Below are positions 1 to 9,370 of a DNA stretch of 39,840 nt, in pieces. A model generated the notes under the pieces. That model worked only from the letters and a program-made list of their open reading frames with translations. It was not told where the DNA came from and made no database searches. The DNA comes from Oscillospiraceae bacterium. Lineage in GTDB: Bacteria; Bacillota; Clostridia; Oscillospirales; Oscillospiraceae. Position 1 is the stretch's first letter; each line of letters starts with the position of its first letter. The stretch covers positions 1 through 39,840 of the forward strand of contig CADCHN010000028.1 of NCBI GenBank assembly GCA_902801295.1, in the 5' to 3' direction. The position numbers and the translations under genes are program-made.

Positions 1-468
1 GCCGTCCAGCTGTTCGGCATTATAGGGGGTAGCCACCAGCGCCAGGTCCGCCAGGCCCCGCTGCACCCGCTCCATGACCTCATCACCGCTGCCGTTCCAA
101 AGATGGATCGCCACCCGCGGAAACTCCTGGCGGAAGCCGGCGATCCAGCGGGAAAGCAGATAGGGAGCTCGGCCTTCCACAAGGCTGATGTTCAGATCGC
201 CGGAGAGTCCTTCCCTGGACATGAGCTCCTGCTGGGTCTGATCCGAGAGCTCCAGGATCTGGCGCGCCCGGCGATAAAGAAGCCTTCCTGCTTCGGTGAT
301 CGTCAGACGCCGCTTTCCGCGGACAAAGAGCGGGACCCCCAGTTCCTCCTCCAGGCCCTTGATCTGATTGGACAGCGGCGGCTGACTCATCTTCAGGCGC
401 TCAGCTGCGCGTGTGATATTCAGTTCCTCCGCCACAACGACGAAATAGTGCAGAGCGCGTAAATCCAT
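1..468 (-). CDS. LysR-family transcriptional regulator (partial, C-terminus off window)
   Basis: The minus strand is open from an ATG at 468 to the window edge (156 codons). The N-terminus (MDLRALHYFVVVAEE) followed by an AAERL...SQPPLSNQIKGLEEELGVPLF stretch is the winged helix-turn-helix of LysR regulators, residues 1-60. After a linker helix the effector domain begins (residues 90 on, GDLNISLVEG). An AAGGAG sits 7-8 nt before the ATG and supports the start. It is divergent from glnA, the usual arrangement for a LysR protein controlling its neighbour, so control of nitrogen assimilation is an inference. Effector and target are unknown, and more than half of the effector domain is missing from the window. 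Confidence 0.9.
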   Translation of the reverse strand, partial: MDLRALHYFVVVAEELNITRAAERLKMSQPPLSNQIKGLEEELGVPLFVRGKRRLTITEAGRLLYRRARQILELSDQTQQELMSREGLSGDLNISLVEGRAPYLLSRWIAGFRQEFPRVAIHLWNGSGDEVMERVQRGLADLALVATPYNAEQLDG

Positions 469-605
469 GGCTCCCGACTCCTTTTCTCAAGTAGTATCGT
501 GCGGCTTCCCGCTTCCCGCAAGTTTTTACTGCGTTCATCATAGCTCCGCGGTTTATTTTAACATACAATGTGGATATGGTAAAGGACCAAGTGATATGAT
601 AATTC

Positions 606-634
606 TTGCATTTTGCTGTTCGCTGCCGTAAACT
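606..634 (+). promoter_or_regulatory. Probable glnA promoter
   Basis: TTGCAT (606-611), a 17-nt spacer and TAAACT (629-634) lie 57 nt before the glnA start in the LysR/glnA divergent interval. The hexamers match sigma-A promoters only moderately. A LysR operator would be expected nearby but I could not assign one. Confidence 0.5.
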
Positions 635-645
635 GACCCTGTGTT

Positions 646-676
646 GAGAGGCTCGGCAGCCTCTCTTATCCTTTTT
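646..676 (+). promoter_or_regulatory. Leader hairpin before glnA
   Basis: GAGAGGCT (646-653) pairs with AGCCTCTC (658-665) around a CGGC loop and is followed by TTATCCTTTTT. It lies between the predicted promoter and the glnA ribosome binding site, so it could act as a weak attenuator. That role is inferred from shape only. Confidence 0.4.
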
Positions 677-691
677 CAGGAGGGAACAGGT

Positions 692-2734
692 ATGCATACT
701 GTGCCGGAACTGTTCGGCAGCATGGTTTTCGATGACAAAGTCATGCGTGCGCGCTTATCTTCGGATGTCTACCACAGTCTGAAGGAAACCATCCGCAAAG
801 GAAAAAAGCTGGATCTCTCCGTGGCCAACGCCGTGGCGGACGCCATGTGCGCCTGGGCTGTGGCCAACGGAGCCACGCACTTCACCCATTGGTTCCAGCC
901 GCTGACCGGTATCACCGCAGAGAAGCATGAAAGCTTTCTCTCGCCCGCGCCGGACAGCCATGTGATTATGAAGTTTTCCGGCAGGGAGCTGATTCAGGGT
1001 GAGCCGGACGCCTCCAGCTTCCCCTCCGGCGGTCTGCGGGCTACCTTCGAGGCGAGAGGCTATACCGCCTGGGATCCGACCTCGTATGCTTTTATTAAGG
1101 AAAAGACGCTGTGTATCCCGACGGCCTTCTGCTCCTACGGCGGCGAGGCGCTGGACAAAAAGACGCCGCTGCTGCGCTCCATGGAGGCCTTGAACCGCCA
1201 GGCGCTGCGCGTGCTGCGTCTGTTTGGAAATCATGAGGTACAGCGAGTCGTGACAAACGTCGGCCCGGAGCAGGAATACTTTCTCGTGGACAGGGAGATG
1301 GTTCTCAAACGCAAGGACCTGATCTACACCGGGCGCACGCTCTTCGGGGCGAAGCCGCCCAAGGGGCAGGAGCTGGAGGATCACTACTTCGGCGCGATCA
1401 AGCCCCGGGTCAAGGCCTTCATGGAGGAGCTGAACGAGGAGCTCTGGAAGCTCGGCATCTATGCCAAGACCGAGCACAACGAGGTCGCCCCCTGCCAGCA
1501 TGAGCTCGCGCCGATCTTCACGGTGACCAACGTCGCGGCGGATCACAATCAGCTCACCATGGAGATCATGAAAAAGGTCGCCCGAAGGCACGGCCTTGTG
1601 TGCCTGCTGCATGAAAAGCCCTTTGCGGGCGTGAACGGCAGCGGCAAGCACAACAACTGGTCCATGGCCACCGATACCGGCGTCAATCTGTTAAGTCCCG
1701 GCGACACGCCTTATGAGAACGCGCAGTTTCTGCTCTTCCTGGTGGCGGTCATCAAGGCGGTGGACGAGTACCAGGGACTGCTGCGCCTGAGCGTGGCTTC
1801 GGCCGGCAATGACCACCGTCTCGGCGCCAATGAAGCGCCGCCGGCCGTCATTTCCATCTTCCTCGGCGACGAGCTGAGCGCCGTATTGGACGCCATCGAG
1901 ACCGACAGCCCTTACGCCGGAACGGAAAAGCGGCGGATCCGTCTGGGGGCGGACGTGCTGCCCCGCTTCAACCGTGACACGACGGACCGAAACCGCACCT
2001 CGCCCTTTGCCTTTACCGGCAATAAATTTGAGTTCCGCATGGTCGGCTCCAACGACTCCATTTCCTGCGCGAACATCATGATCAACGCCTCCGTGGCGGA
2101 GGCGCTGCGCCAGTTCGCGGATGCGCTGGAGGGCTGCACGGATAACTTCGATACCTGCCTGCACGAGCTGATCCGGGAAAACATCAAGGCTCACAAGCGG
2201 ATCCTGTTCAACGGAAACGGCTATGACGATGCATGGATCAAGGAGGCAACAGAGGAACGCGGCCTGCTGAATCTGCGTACGACGCCGGATGCGCTGCAGA
2301 TGGTGCTGGTGCCGGAGAACATGGAAATGCTGCAGCGGCATCAGATTGTGCGCACGGTGCGCATCGAGGCGCTGACCATGGCGGACATGGCCAGAAAAGA
2401 GATCCTGCCCGCTGTTTTGCACTTCACCGGCGACCTGGCTTCCGAAATCAGCGAGAAGAAAAAGGCCGTGGCTGTGCTGCCCTGCCGGGCGGAAACCAAG
2501 CTGCTGGAAAAGCTCTCCGGCCTTGCCGATGAGATCGATGCGGCCATTGAGGCGTTGGAGGAGAGTATCGACAGCCGTACCGGCGAGGATATCACAGCAC
2601 AGGCTTTCTTCATCCGGGATGCGCTTCTGGGAAAAATGGACGCGCTGCGCGCGCTCTGCGACAAAGCGGAGACGCTCACAGCCGCATCCTACTGGCCGTT
2701 CCCGACTTACGGCGATTTACTGTTCAAGGTATAA
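692..2734 (+). CDS. glnA: Glutamine synthetase type III
   Basis: Makes glutamine from glutamate, ammonia and ATP in the cytoplasm. The 680-residue length and the family-specific segments ([14 protein letters not shown] near the N-terminus, [76 protein letters not shown]) identify the large GSIII class (GlnN type), not GSI. The reading frame is open back to a GTG at 641, but AGGAGGG at 678-684 lies 7 nt from the ATG at 692, which decides the start. The stop is 13 nt from glmS, so the two form an operon in which GlnA product feeds the GlmS amidotransferase. A divergent LysR gene is the likely regulator. Confidence 0.97.
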   Translation: MHTVPELFGSMVFDDKVMRARLSSDVYHSLKETIRKGKKLDLSVANAVADAMCAWAVANGATHFTHWFQPLTGITAEKHESFLSPAPDSHVIMKFSGRELIQGEPDASSFPSGGLRATFEARGYTAWDPTSYAFIKEKTLCIPTAFCSYGGEALDKKTPLLRSMEALNRQALRVLRLFGNHEVQRVVTNVGPEQEYFLVDREMVLKRKDLIYTGRTLFGAKPPKGQELEDHYFGAIKPRVKAFMEELNEELWKLGIYAKTEHNEVAPCQHELAPIFTVTNVAADHNQLTMEIMKKVARRHGLVCLLHEKPFAGVNGSGKHNNWSMATDTGVNLLSPGDTPYENAQFLLFLVAVIKAVDEYQGLLRLSVASAGNDHRLGANEAPPAVISIFLGDELSAVLDAIETDSPYAGTEKRRIRLGADVLPRFNRDTTDRNRTSPFAFTGNKFEFRMVGSNDSISCANIMINASVAEALRQFADALEGCTDNFDTCLHELIRENIKAHKRILFNGNGYDDAWIKEATEERGLLNLRTTPDALQMVLVPENMEMLQRHQIVRTVRIEALTMADMARKEILPAVLHFTGDLASEISEKKKAVAVLPCRAETKLLEKLSGLADEIDAAIEALEESIDSRTGEDITAQAFFIRDALLGKMDALRALCDKAETLTAASYWPFPTYGDLLFKV

Positions 2735-2747
2735 GGAGGAAGACGTC

Positions 2748-4552
2748 ATGTGCGGAATCGTTGGATTTGTCGGAAAACAGAGCGCCGCGCCCATCCTTCT
2801 GAAGGGCCTGCAGCAGCTGGAATATCGGGGATACGACTCGGCGGGCATTGCCGTGATGGACGATGACGGGATTCGGGTCGAAAAAGTGAGCGGGCGTATC
2901 GCAAGGCTCTGCGAAAAAACGGAAAACGGTGCGGCCGTCCCCGGCATCATCGGCATCGGGCACACGCGCTGGGCGACCCACGGCGCGCCAACGGACATCA
3001 ACGCCCATCCCCATCTGTCCAATGACGGGCGCTTTGCCATCGTGCACAACGGGATCATCGAGAACTATCTCGCGCTGCGCGAGGAACTGATCGCCGACGG
3101 CTATGTGTTCCGGAGCGAAACGGACACCGAGACCATCGTCCATTTACTGGAGAAATACTACGACGGCGATATCAAAACCGCCGTCATGAAGACGGCGGCG
3201 AGACTGGAGGGCTCTTACGCCCTGGGGATCCTCTGCGCCGACGCGCCGGACACGCTTTACGCCGTCCGGGAGGCAAGCCCGCTGATCCTCGGCATTGGCA
3301 TGGGGGAGAATTTCTTTGCTTCCGATGTGACCGCTCTGGTCGCGCATACGAAAAACGTTATTTATCTCGACGATGGTGAGATCGCCATGCTCACGCCGCG
3401 ATCCATCCAGGTCTTCGACTGCACCGGGAAGCTGATTCAAAAGCCCATTAACCGCGTGACCTGGAGCGTGGAGGCGGCGGAGAAGGGCGGCTATGAGCAC
3501 TTCATGCTCAAGGAGATCATGGAGCAGCCCGCCGCCGTCAAGGCGGCCCTGACGCCGCGCCTGCACGATGGAGAAATCCGGCTCGACGATTTTGAGCTTT
3601 CGGCAGAGAAGCTGCGCTCGGTAAACAAGATCGTCATCACCGCCTGCGGCTCTCCGGCCGCTATGCCATCGAAAAGCTGTGCCGCATTCCGGTACAGGTG
3701 GAACTGGCCAGCGAGCTGCGCTACGGCGAGCCGATGGTGGATGAGCACACGCTGGTGCTGGTGCTCTCCCAGTCGGGCGAGACCGCCGATACCATTGCTG
3801 CGCTCAAGGAGTGCCGTGAGCGCGGTGCGACAATCATCGGCATCGTCAATGTGGTGGGCAGCACCATCGCAAAGCTGGCCGACCACACGCTCTATACCTG
3901 GGCGGGACCGGAGATCGCCGTGGCGACGACCAAGGGCTACACCACACAGCTTGCCGTGCTGTATCTGTTCGCGCTCTATGCGGCGGAGAAGCTGGGGCGC
4001 CTGCAGAAAGCCGAGTATTCCTCTCTGGTACGCTCTCTGAAAATGCTGCCAAAGCTCCTCCAGGAGACGATCGATATGAACTATCAGATCCCCGCCCTGG
4101 CCGGACGCTATGCCAGCCAATCCCTCTTTTTTATCGGCCGCAATACGGATTATGCCGTGGCGCTGGAAGGCGCGCTGAAGATGAAAGAGATCTCCTATCT
4201 GCACGCGGAGTCCTATGCCGCCGGGGAGCTCAAGCACGGCACCATCGCGCTCATCGATGAGGGACAGCCGGTGATCGCCGTCTGCTGCAACGAGGCGCTC
4301 TGTGACAAAACGCTGTCGAACATCGTGGAGGTCAAGGCCAGGGGCGCAAAGGTGCTGGCGCTGGCCTTTCGCGGGAACAGGAAGATTGTCTCCCAGGCCG
4401 ACGACGTGATCTACATCCCGCAGATCGAGACCATCTTCTCCGCGGCGCTGGCCGTCGTGCCGCTGCAGCTGCTGGCCTATTATGCCGCGAAGGAAAAGGG
4501 CTGCGACATCGACAAGCCGAAAAATCTGGCCAAGTCCGTAACGGTGGAATAA
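2748..4552 (+). pseudogene. glmS: Glutamine--fructose-6-phosphate aminotransferase, frameshifted
   Basis: GlmS converts fructose-6-P and glutamine to glucosamine-6-P, the first step to UDP-GlcNAc. The ATG at 2748 follows AAGGAGG and gives MCGIVGFVGK, with the N-terminal nucleophile Cys2. The amidotransferase domain and first half of the isomerase are intact to codon 302 (ITACGS, 3651-3653). Homology then resumes two bases later in another frame (GRYAIEKLCRIPVQVELASELRY) and runs to DKPKNLAKSVTVE at 4552. About 19 nt encoding the YHxG part of the sugar-phosphate loop are missing. Restoring 19 nt would give exactly 608 codons, the normal family size. The gene is normally essential, so an assembly or consensus error is likely; a true mutation with a second copy elsewhere is the alternative. 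Confidence 0.93.
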
Positions 4553-4594
4553 ACTGTATCACAGAATAGGCGGAAATAATCTGAAACCAAAAGA

Positions 4595-4645
4595 CCGGCG
4601 AGAGGAACATCCCTGTATGGGTTCCTCTCGCCGGCGTATCTTTGT
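4595..4645 (+). terminator. Terminator after glmS
   Basis: A perfect 14-bp stem (4595-4608 with 4621-4634, CCGGCGAGAGGAAC arm) with a 12-nt loop follows the glmS stop by 42 nt. The following U-run is weak (TATCTTTG), so efficiency is uncertain. Confidence 0.7.
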
Positions 4646-4748
4646 CATACTGCGGCTCAATATTCAGTAGTAAATCGGTAGTAAAATTCAGAATTTACCG
4701 TGGTTTTTCGTGGTGAAACGGCGCAAAAGGGGGCTGGTTTGTGCCCTG

Positions 4749-4793
4749 CCGTGGCAGACAAACAGGATCTTTGTCAAGTGCGATCAGCCTCCT
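4749..4793 (-). repeat. 45-nt direct repeat, copy A
   Basis: 41 of 45 positions match copy B at 6304-6348. On the minus strand it reads AGGAGG, a 10-nt spacer, then TTG ACA AAG and codons for ILFVCHG. In frame from the TTG the reading continues to a stop after 28 codons in total, diverging from copy B right after the CHG codons. Confidence 0.8.
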
Positions 4794-4990
4794 GAAAAGC
4801 CGGTTTCTGCCCCGTTTTGCCGCGATTTGCCGGGCAGAAAAAGTTGTTGATAATCTGTGACTTAAGTCACGGAAAAAGCAAAATACGGCAAAATGCGGCA
4901 AGTCAATGCCGTCAATGGTAGTCAAATGGTAGTAAAACTGAGGGGTACTTACTACCGTCGATAATGGGGAGACAAACTCGGATACTTAAC

Positions 4991-5980
4991 CTATGAAAGA
5001 GAAGCTCGAATTGACTCTACAATATCCCTTGGTTCGTAATCGAATTCCTTAGATGCTTTTTCATGTGAAAAGTGGCCGTTTGTATGCAGAGTATAAACGG
5101 AATACGGAGTAAAAAGCGGTGCCTGTCTTTTGAACAGAATTGATATACGCTCAGCCGTCGGAGCTAATACTTTTGCCATACTGTGAGGCAAAACCGTTTT
5201 CTTGACCGCTTTTCCTCGCATCTTTCTGATAATGTTGAGAAGATCAGACACCTTGATATAGTGCCCATTCAAAATATAGCATTCCCCAGCGCGTCCCTTC
5301 TCTTCACATGCGAGAATTCCGTCCACGACGTCTCTTGAATCGACAAAATCATATCCTCCATGAAGCGCAACAGGAATTGTTCCTTTTGCAATCGCATGAA
5401 TTGTTCGGATCATATGATTTCTGGTTTGGACATCACCGGGGCCGATAATGCCGGATGGATGAACAATACTTACATTCAGCCCTTTTTTCGCATACTCCAG
5501 TACCTTCTGAGCTGCCGCGGCTTTGGATTTTGCATATTGTCCATGGACAAGATCCGGAGAAAAAAAGTTTACCTCTGTAATGACTTCTGGTTCCGGCTTC
5601 TCGGGAATGGCATGGACGGAACTGACATAAATCACGCGGTCAACACCAGCAGCATATGCCTGCCGCATTACATTTTCTGTTCCTTGTACATTAATGCTCC
5701 ATACACGAGGGTCCAATTCAGAAGCAACCGTTATAAGAGCAGCGCAGTGGATCAGAGTAATGCGGTTATACCCATTTCGGTCAAAGAAAGGGACAAGGGA
5801 GTTTTCCTCCGTGATATCACCTTCTACGACATCAATCCCCTGTGGCAGATGTCTTTCATGCCCGGGAAGAACAAGAGCCCGGATCTGTTCGCTGCGCCTC
5901 ATAAGCTCCGAGACAAGAACGGTTCCCACGTGTCCGGTAGCTCCGGTTATCAGATACAGCTTTTTCATCTTACCGCACAT
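4991..5980 (-). CDS. NAD(P)-dependent epimerase/dehydratase, extended SDR family
   Basis: A 329-residue soluble enzyme with a Rossmann fold: TGATGHVG (residues 12-19) is the dinucleotide-binding glycine motif, VEGDIT and HCAALI follow as strand ends, S120-S121 and Y149-K153 (YAKSK) form the Ser-Tyr-Lys active site. NAD(P)-linked oxidation, reduction or epimerisation of a nucleotide-sugar, sterol-like or small alcohol substrate is typical; the substrate cannot be told. The first ATG (5980) has GGGGGA only 2-3 nt upstream, so the ATG at 5968 (MKKLYLITG) is an alternative start. Codon use is AT-richer than all neighbours and the gene is alone inside a repeat-flanked insertion, which points to horizontal acquisition. 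Confidence 0.88.
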   Translation of the reverse strand: MCGKMKKLYLITGATGHVGTVLVSELMRRSEQIRALVLPGHERHLPQGIDVVEGDITEENSLVPFFDRNGYNRITLIHCAALITVASELDPRVWSINVQGTENVMRQAYAAGVDRVIYVSSVHAIPEKPEPEVITEVNFFSPDLVHGQYAKSKAAAAQKVLEYAKKGLNVSIVHPSGIIGPGDVQTRNHMIRTIHAIAKGTIPVALHGGYDFVDSRDVVDGILACEEKGRAGECYILNGHYIKVSDLLNIIRKMRGKAVKKTVLPHSMAKVLAPTAERISILFKRQAPLFTPYSVYTLHTNGHFSHEKASKEFDYEPRDIVESIRASLS

Positions 5981-6303
5981 TTCCCCCAGAATCCAGTTTC
6001 CATATTCTCTTCCTCTCTTCCAAATTCCGGTTTGTAGTTGAAGCTTTTTCTCGCTAAATACTCACATAACCAGACACGCGAACTCTGCACATACCCGGAT
6101 AGCAAACAAACATTTTTTGTATCATAGGCATGAAATGCCGCGATTTACCGCGATTCACCGCATGATGGACAGTATGTTTTGGAACCGAAAAAATGAGGTA
6201 GTAAAACGGTAGTAGAATGGTAGTAACAAGGTTTTTATCTTGCAAAGATTTGCCGTGATATGCCGCGTTTTATCTGAAAATGTTTGTTTGCCATCTCGGC
6301 TTT

Positions 6304-6348
6304 CCGTGGCACACAAAAAGTATCTTTGTCAAATGCGATCAGCCTCCT
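6304..6348 (-). repeat. 45-nt direct repeat, copy B
   Basis: Partner of copy A at 4749-4793. The same AGGAGG, spacer and TTG-started frame (TKILFVCHG) is present; the three differences inside the frame are third-position and synonymous (ATC/ATA, CTG/CTT, GTC/GTG). In frame the reading stops after 20 codons. Confidence 0.8.
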
Positions 6349-6384
6349 ATCAAAAGGGATGCCTGTGGAAGATTTCTGCTCAAA

Positions 6385-7434
6385 TTAAGCCAGCGCGTAG
6401 GCGATCAGCAGCCGCAGCACGTTCTCCGCGCCGTCGCGGTGGCTGCGCTCATAGCCGTGGGACGCATAGACGCCCGCGCCGATCAGCCCATGCCGGAGGT
6501 CGTTTCCGGCGCCGAGCGTCGCCTCCACGTCACTGCCGTAGTGAGGATAAATGTCAAGAGCGTAGTCCGCGCCGCTGCGCTTGGCCGCCTCGATCAGCCC
6601 CTTGACGACGGCGTAGCTGTACGGGCCGCCGCTGTCCTTGGCGCAGATGGAGACTTGCTTTTCCGTGCACTGCAGCCCCTCGCCGACGCAGCCCATGTCC
6701 ACGGACAGCGCCTCGGTGCAGCCGGCGGGCACGCTGCCGCAGCCGCCGTGGCCGACTTCTTCATAGACCGTGATATGCGCGTAGAGTGCGCGGCGGGGAA
6801 CGATCCCCTCCTCGCGGATGTATTTGGCCAGACCCAGCAGGATGCCGACGCTCAGCTTGTCGTCGAGGAAGCGGGATTTGATGTAGCCGGTCTTCGTCAT
6901 GCGGACATTCGGATCAAAGCAGACAAAGTCGCCCACCGCGATGCCGAGTTTTTCCGTATCCTCCTTGCTCTTCACGTCCTCGTCCAGCACGACCTCGCAG
7001 CTGTCCCAGCTGCGCTTGGTGTTGTTGTACTCCCCGTTGACGTGCAGCGAGGCATTGCAGAGCTGGAAGGTGCCCTCGTAAGTCCCATTGAACTTCGTCA
7101 CAACGCGCACGTTCTCGGTTTCGGCGTTGTTGGGATTCATGCCGCCGAGATTGGTGAGGCGCAGCCGCCCGTTGCCCTTGATCTCCGCCACCATGCCGCC
7201 GAGGGTATCGACATGCGCCTCCAGCAGCAGCCCGTTTTCCTGTTCCTGGCCGCCGAAGGAGACGAGGACGCCGCCCTTGTTCGTGAGATGCGCCTCAAAG
7301 CCGAGCTTTTCAAACTCCCCCTTGACCCAGTTTGCCGCCTCGTCCGTATACCCGGTGGGCGAGTCGATCTTCAGGAGTGTTTCGGTTTCCCTCACGAGGA
7401 AATCCGTATAGGAATCCAATACAAGCTTTGTCAT
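6385..7434 (-). CDS. M42-family metallopeptidase (glutamyl/deblocking aminopeptidase-like)
   Basis: A 349-residue cytosolic peptidase. Metal and catalytic motifs of the M42 family appear in order: EAHVDTLGG (H74, D76), FLDDKLSVG (bridging Asp), YEEVGHGG (general base and metal Glu), VDMGCVGEG, and SHGYERSH near the C-terminus. Family members are cobalt- or zinc-dependent aminopeptidases that build large tetrahedral complexes and trim peptides from the proteasome-like proteases. GAGAGGAT precedes the ATG by about 8 nt. It lies downstream of cysK on the same strand, but the hairpin at 7486-7529 separates them, so it may have its own weak promoter or depend on read-through. Confidence 0.93.
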   Translation of the reverse strand: MTKLVLDSYTDFLVRETETLLKIDSPTGYTDEAANWVKGEFEKLGFEAHLTNKGGVLVSFGGQEQENGLLLEAHVDTLGGMVAEIKGNGRLRLTNLGGMNPNNAETENVRVVTKFNGTYEGTFQLCNASLHVNGEYNNTKRSWDSCEVVLDEDVKSKEDTEKLGIAVGDFVCFDPNVRMTKTGYIKSRFLDDKLSVGILLGLAKYIREEGIVPRRALYAHITVYEEVGHGGCGSVPAGCTEALSVDMGCVGEGLQCTEKQVSICAKDSGGPYSYAVVKGLIEAAKRSGADYALDIYPHYGSDVEATLGAGNDLRHGLIGAGVYASHGYERSHRDGAENVLRLLIAYALA

Positions 7435-7485
7435 GTTTTCGATCCTCTCTGGGCTCCAGCCCGTCCACTTCGTTTTTTCGGGCGG

Positions 7486-7529
7486 AAAAGCGCCCGCTTA
7501 CGGCAAGTATACCATAAGCGGGCGCTTTT
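7486..7529 (-). terminator. Terminator after cysK
   Basis: A perfect 15-bp inverted repeat (7486-7500 with 7515-7529, arm AAAAGCGCCCGCTTA) with a 14-nt loop lies 20 nt past the cysK stop. A-runs on one side and T-runs on the other make it work in either direction. Confidence 0.85.
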
Positions 7530-7549
7530 GCAAAGTCTTTCGGCGGGAA

Positions 7550-8482
7550 TCAGTCCGCGAAAAGCTCGGTGGATAGATAGCGGTCACCGGTGTCGGGCAG
7601 CAGGGCGACGATGGTCTTGCCCTTGTTCTCCGGGCGTTTGGCCAGCTCGATCGCAGCATGCACCGCCGCGCCCGAGGAAATGCCGACCAGCACGCCCTCG
7701 GCGCGGCCGACCCGGCGGCCGGCGGCAAAGGCGGCCTCGTTTTCGACCGCGATGACCTCGTCATAGACGGCGGTATTGAGTACCTCCGGCACGAAGCCCG
7801 CGCCGATGCCCTGGATCTTGTGCGCGCCCGCCGTCCCGCGGGACAGCACCGGGGAGCTTGCCGGCTCCACCGCGACGACACGGATCGCCGGGTTTTTCTC
7901 CTTCAAATATTCGCCCACGCCGGTGATCGTGCCGCCTGTGCCCACGCCCGCGACGAAGATATCCACCTTTCCGTCGGTGTCCGCCCAGATCTCGGGGCCG
8001 GTAGTGGCCTTGTGGGCGGCGGGATTGGCGGGATTGACAAACTGGCCGGGGATGAAGGCCCCTGGGATCTCTTTCGCCAACTCATCCGCTTTTTCGATCG
8101 CGCCCTTCATGCCCTTCGCGCCTTCGGTGAGCACCAGCTCGGCGCCGTAGGCGCGCATCAGCACCCGGCGCTCCACGCTCATGGTCTCGGGCATGACGAT
8201 GATGATTCGGTAACCCCTGGCGGCGGCCACCGCGGCCAGGCCGATGCCGGTATTGCCGGAGGTCGGCTCAATGATGACCGAACCCTTTTTCAGCAGGCCG
8301 CGCGCCTCCGCGTCGTCGATCATCGCCTTGCCCACGCGGTCTTTGACCGAACCGGCGGGGTTCAAGTACTCGAGCTTGGCGAGCAGGCGCGCCTCGAGCT
8401 TTTCCTCGCGCTCGATATGCGTCAGCTCCAGCAGCGGTGTTTTTCCGATCAGCTGATCGACGGATGTATAAATGTTGGACAT
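7550..8482 (-). CDS. cysK: Cysteine synthase A (O-acetylserine sulfhydrylase)
   Basis: PLP enzyme that makes cysteine from O-acetylserine and sulfide, the step after CysE (11512-12162). The 310-residue length is normal. Visible motifs are NPAGSVKDR with the PLP lysine K47, the substrate loop PTSGNTG (residues 73-79), the phosphate-binding [10 protein letters not shown], and [11 protein letters not shown] near the C-terminus. The ATG at 8482 is preceded by CAGGAGGAACACAAA. The gene starts 21 nt after the MBL-hydrolase stop and shares its promoter (9371-9399). GC-rich, with strongly GC-biased third positions, like its neighbours. Confidence 0.97.
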   Translation of the reverse strand: MSNIYTSVDQLIGKTPLLELTHIEREEKLEARLLAKLEYLNPAGSVKDRVGKAMIDDAEARGLLKKGSVIIEPTSGNTGIGLAAVAAARGYRIIIVMPETMSVERRVLMRAYGAELVLTEGAKGMKGAIEKADELAKEIPGAFIPGQFVNPANPAAHKATTGPEIWADTDGKVDIFVAGVGTGGTITGVGEYLKEKNPAIRVVAVEPASSPVLSRGTAGAHKIQGIGAGFVPEVLNTAVYDEVIAVENEAAFAAGRRVGRAEGVLVGISSGAAVHAAIELAKRPENKGKTIVALLPDTGDRYLSTELFAD

Positions 8483-8503
8483 TTTGTGTTCCTCCTGTTC
8501 TGC

Positions 8504-9340
8504 TCAGATGACAATCGTATGCGGCTGCACGCCGGGATCGTGGCTGCAGAGGACGGCCGCGCAGCCGGGCTCTGCCGCCATGGAGGCGATCCAGCGCAGG
8601 CTCTTGAGCTGCTGCTCGTGATCAAAGCCGTAGCCCGGCGCGACGCTCTCCCGCCAGTTGCGCGGCGAAAAGGCCGCGTCCGCCGTGAGCAGCACGAATT
8701 TGCCGCCGCGGCGCAGGATCACCGCCGCCTGCCCGTCGGTATGGCCGGGCACGTTCACCAGCTGCACGCTCTCGTCACCGAAGAGGTCGATGGCCCAGCG
8801 GTTGGGTCCGAGCGGCGAGCCGCGATAGTAGAGGCGCTCGATCGGCGCGTCGATCCACAGGCTTCGGGGCTGGCGCGCCTTGTATACCGCGCGGCAGGAC
8901 CAGAAATACTCGTCCTCCGGCAGCACGATGCGCTTGGCGCCCTTGATATGCCGCAGCCCGGCCACATGGTCGGGGTCGAGGTGCGTGAGGATCACGCAGT
9001 CGAGATCGCGCGGCGACAGCCCGCGTGCGGCCAGCTGCTCGTGAATGGCCTCCCCGGCGGGCAGCGTCGGGCGATAAAAGGCGGCGAGCGGCCCCGGCAG
9101 CAGCTCCCGCACCGCCGCGGCGTCATAGACGCCTGTCGGGCTGATTTCGCGGCACCAGCCGGTGTCCACCAGCAGCAGTCCCCGCGGATGCTCGATCAGG
9201 TAGGCAAAGACCGGCAGCGTCACGCGCGCTTTGTCCGGCGCGGCCAGCTGCCGGGCGGTATTTGCCAGGCTGACGGCGTTGCCGAAGGGCACCGTCTCGG
9301 AAACCCGGATCTCTCCGCAGCGGAGAATGTGGATATTCAC
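8504..9340 (-). CDS. MBL-fold metallo-hydrolase (lactonase-like)
   Basis: A 278-residue cytosolic metallo-beta-lactamase-fold hydrolase, closest in layout to the N-acyl-homoserine-lactonase-like branch: FAYLIEHPRGLLLVDTG, then THLDPDHVAGL (H120, D122, D124, H125), VPGHTDGQ (H200), LLTADAAF (D221) and CSHDPG (His about 267). The second His of the usual HxHxDH is Asp here, seen in some subfamilies. The frame is open from a GTG at 9346, but AAGGAGG at 9349-9355 would be only 1-2 nt away; the GTG at 9340 has 7-8 nt spacing and was chosen. First gene of an operon with cysK. Substrate unknown; a thioester or lactone detoxification role is a guess. Confidence 0.85.
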   Translation of the reverse strand: MNIHILRCGEIRVSETVPFGNAVSLANTARQLAAPDKARVTLPVFAYLIEHPRGLLLVDTGWCREISPTGVYDAAAVRELLPGPLAAFYRPTLPAGEAIHEQLAARGLSPRDLDCVILTHLDPDHVAGLRHIKGAKRIVLPEDEYFWSCRAVYKARQPRSLWIDAPIERLYYRGSPLGPNRWAIDLFGDESVQLVNVPGHTDGQAAVILRRGGKFVLLTADAAFSPRNWRESVAPGYGFDHEQQLKSLRWIASMAAEPGCAAVLCSHDPGVQPHTIVI

Positions 9341-9370
9341 GCGCACGCCTCCTTCGATTTTTCTGCGTTC

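Larger units (their letters stand above)
4636..6384. mobile_element. AT-richer insertion, probable remnant of an integrative element
   Basis: This stretch is visibly lower in G+C than both flanks and carries one minus-strand SDR gene at 4991-5980. The 438 nt before and 404 nt after that gene hold no convincing gene. Instead they contain GGTAGTAAA-type repeats (4666-4686, 4916-4938, 6193-6229), TGCCGCGATTTGCCG-like repeats (4818-4832, 6137-6163), an imperfect inverted repeat of GCAAACAAACATTTT (around 6097-6117 and 6278-6298), and a 45-nt direct repeat at each side. Such clusters resemble arm- and core-type sites of tyrosine recombinases. No integrase gene is present, so this is at most a remnant or cassette. 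Borders are approximate. Confidence 0.45.

Noticed and set aside
4695..4925. 76-codon minus-strand frame in the insertion
   Set aside because: Passes through the direct repeat in the frame TKILFVCHG does not use; no support as a gene.
5360..6037. Plus-strand frames opposite the SDR gene
   Set aside because: The SDR motifs are all on the minus strand; the plus frames lack motifs and ribosome binding sites.
6054..6245. 63-codon minus-strand frame in the insertion
   Set aside because: Made of the repeat sequences, no ribosome binding site, no similarity recognised.
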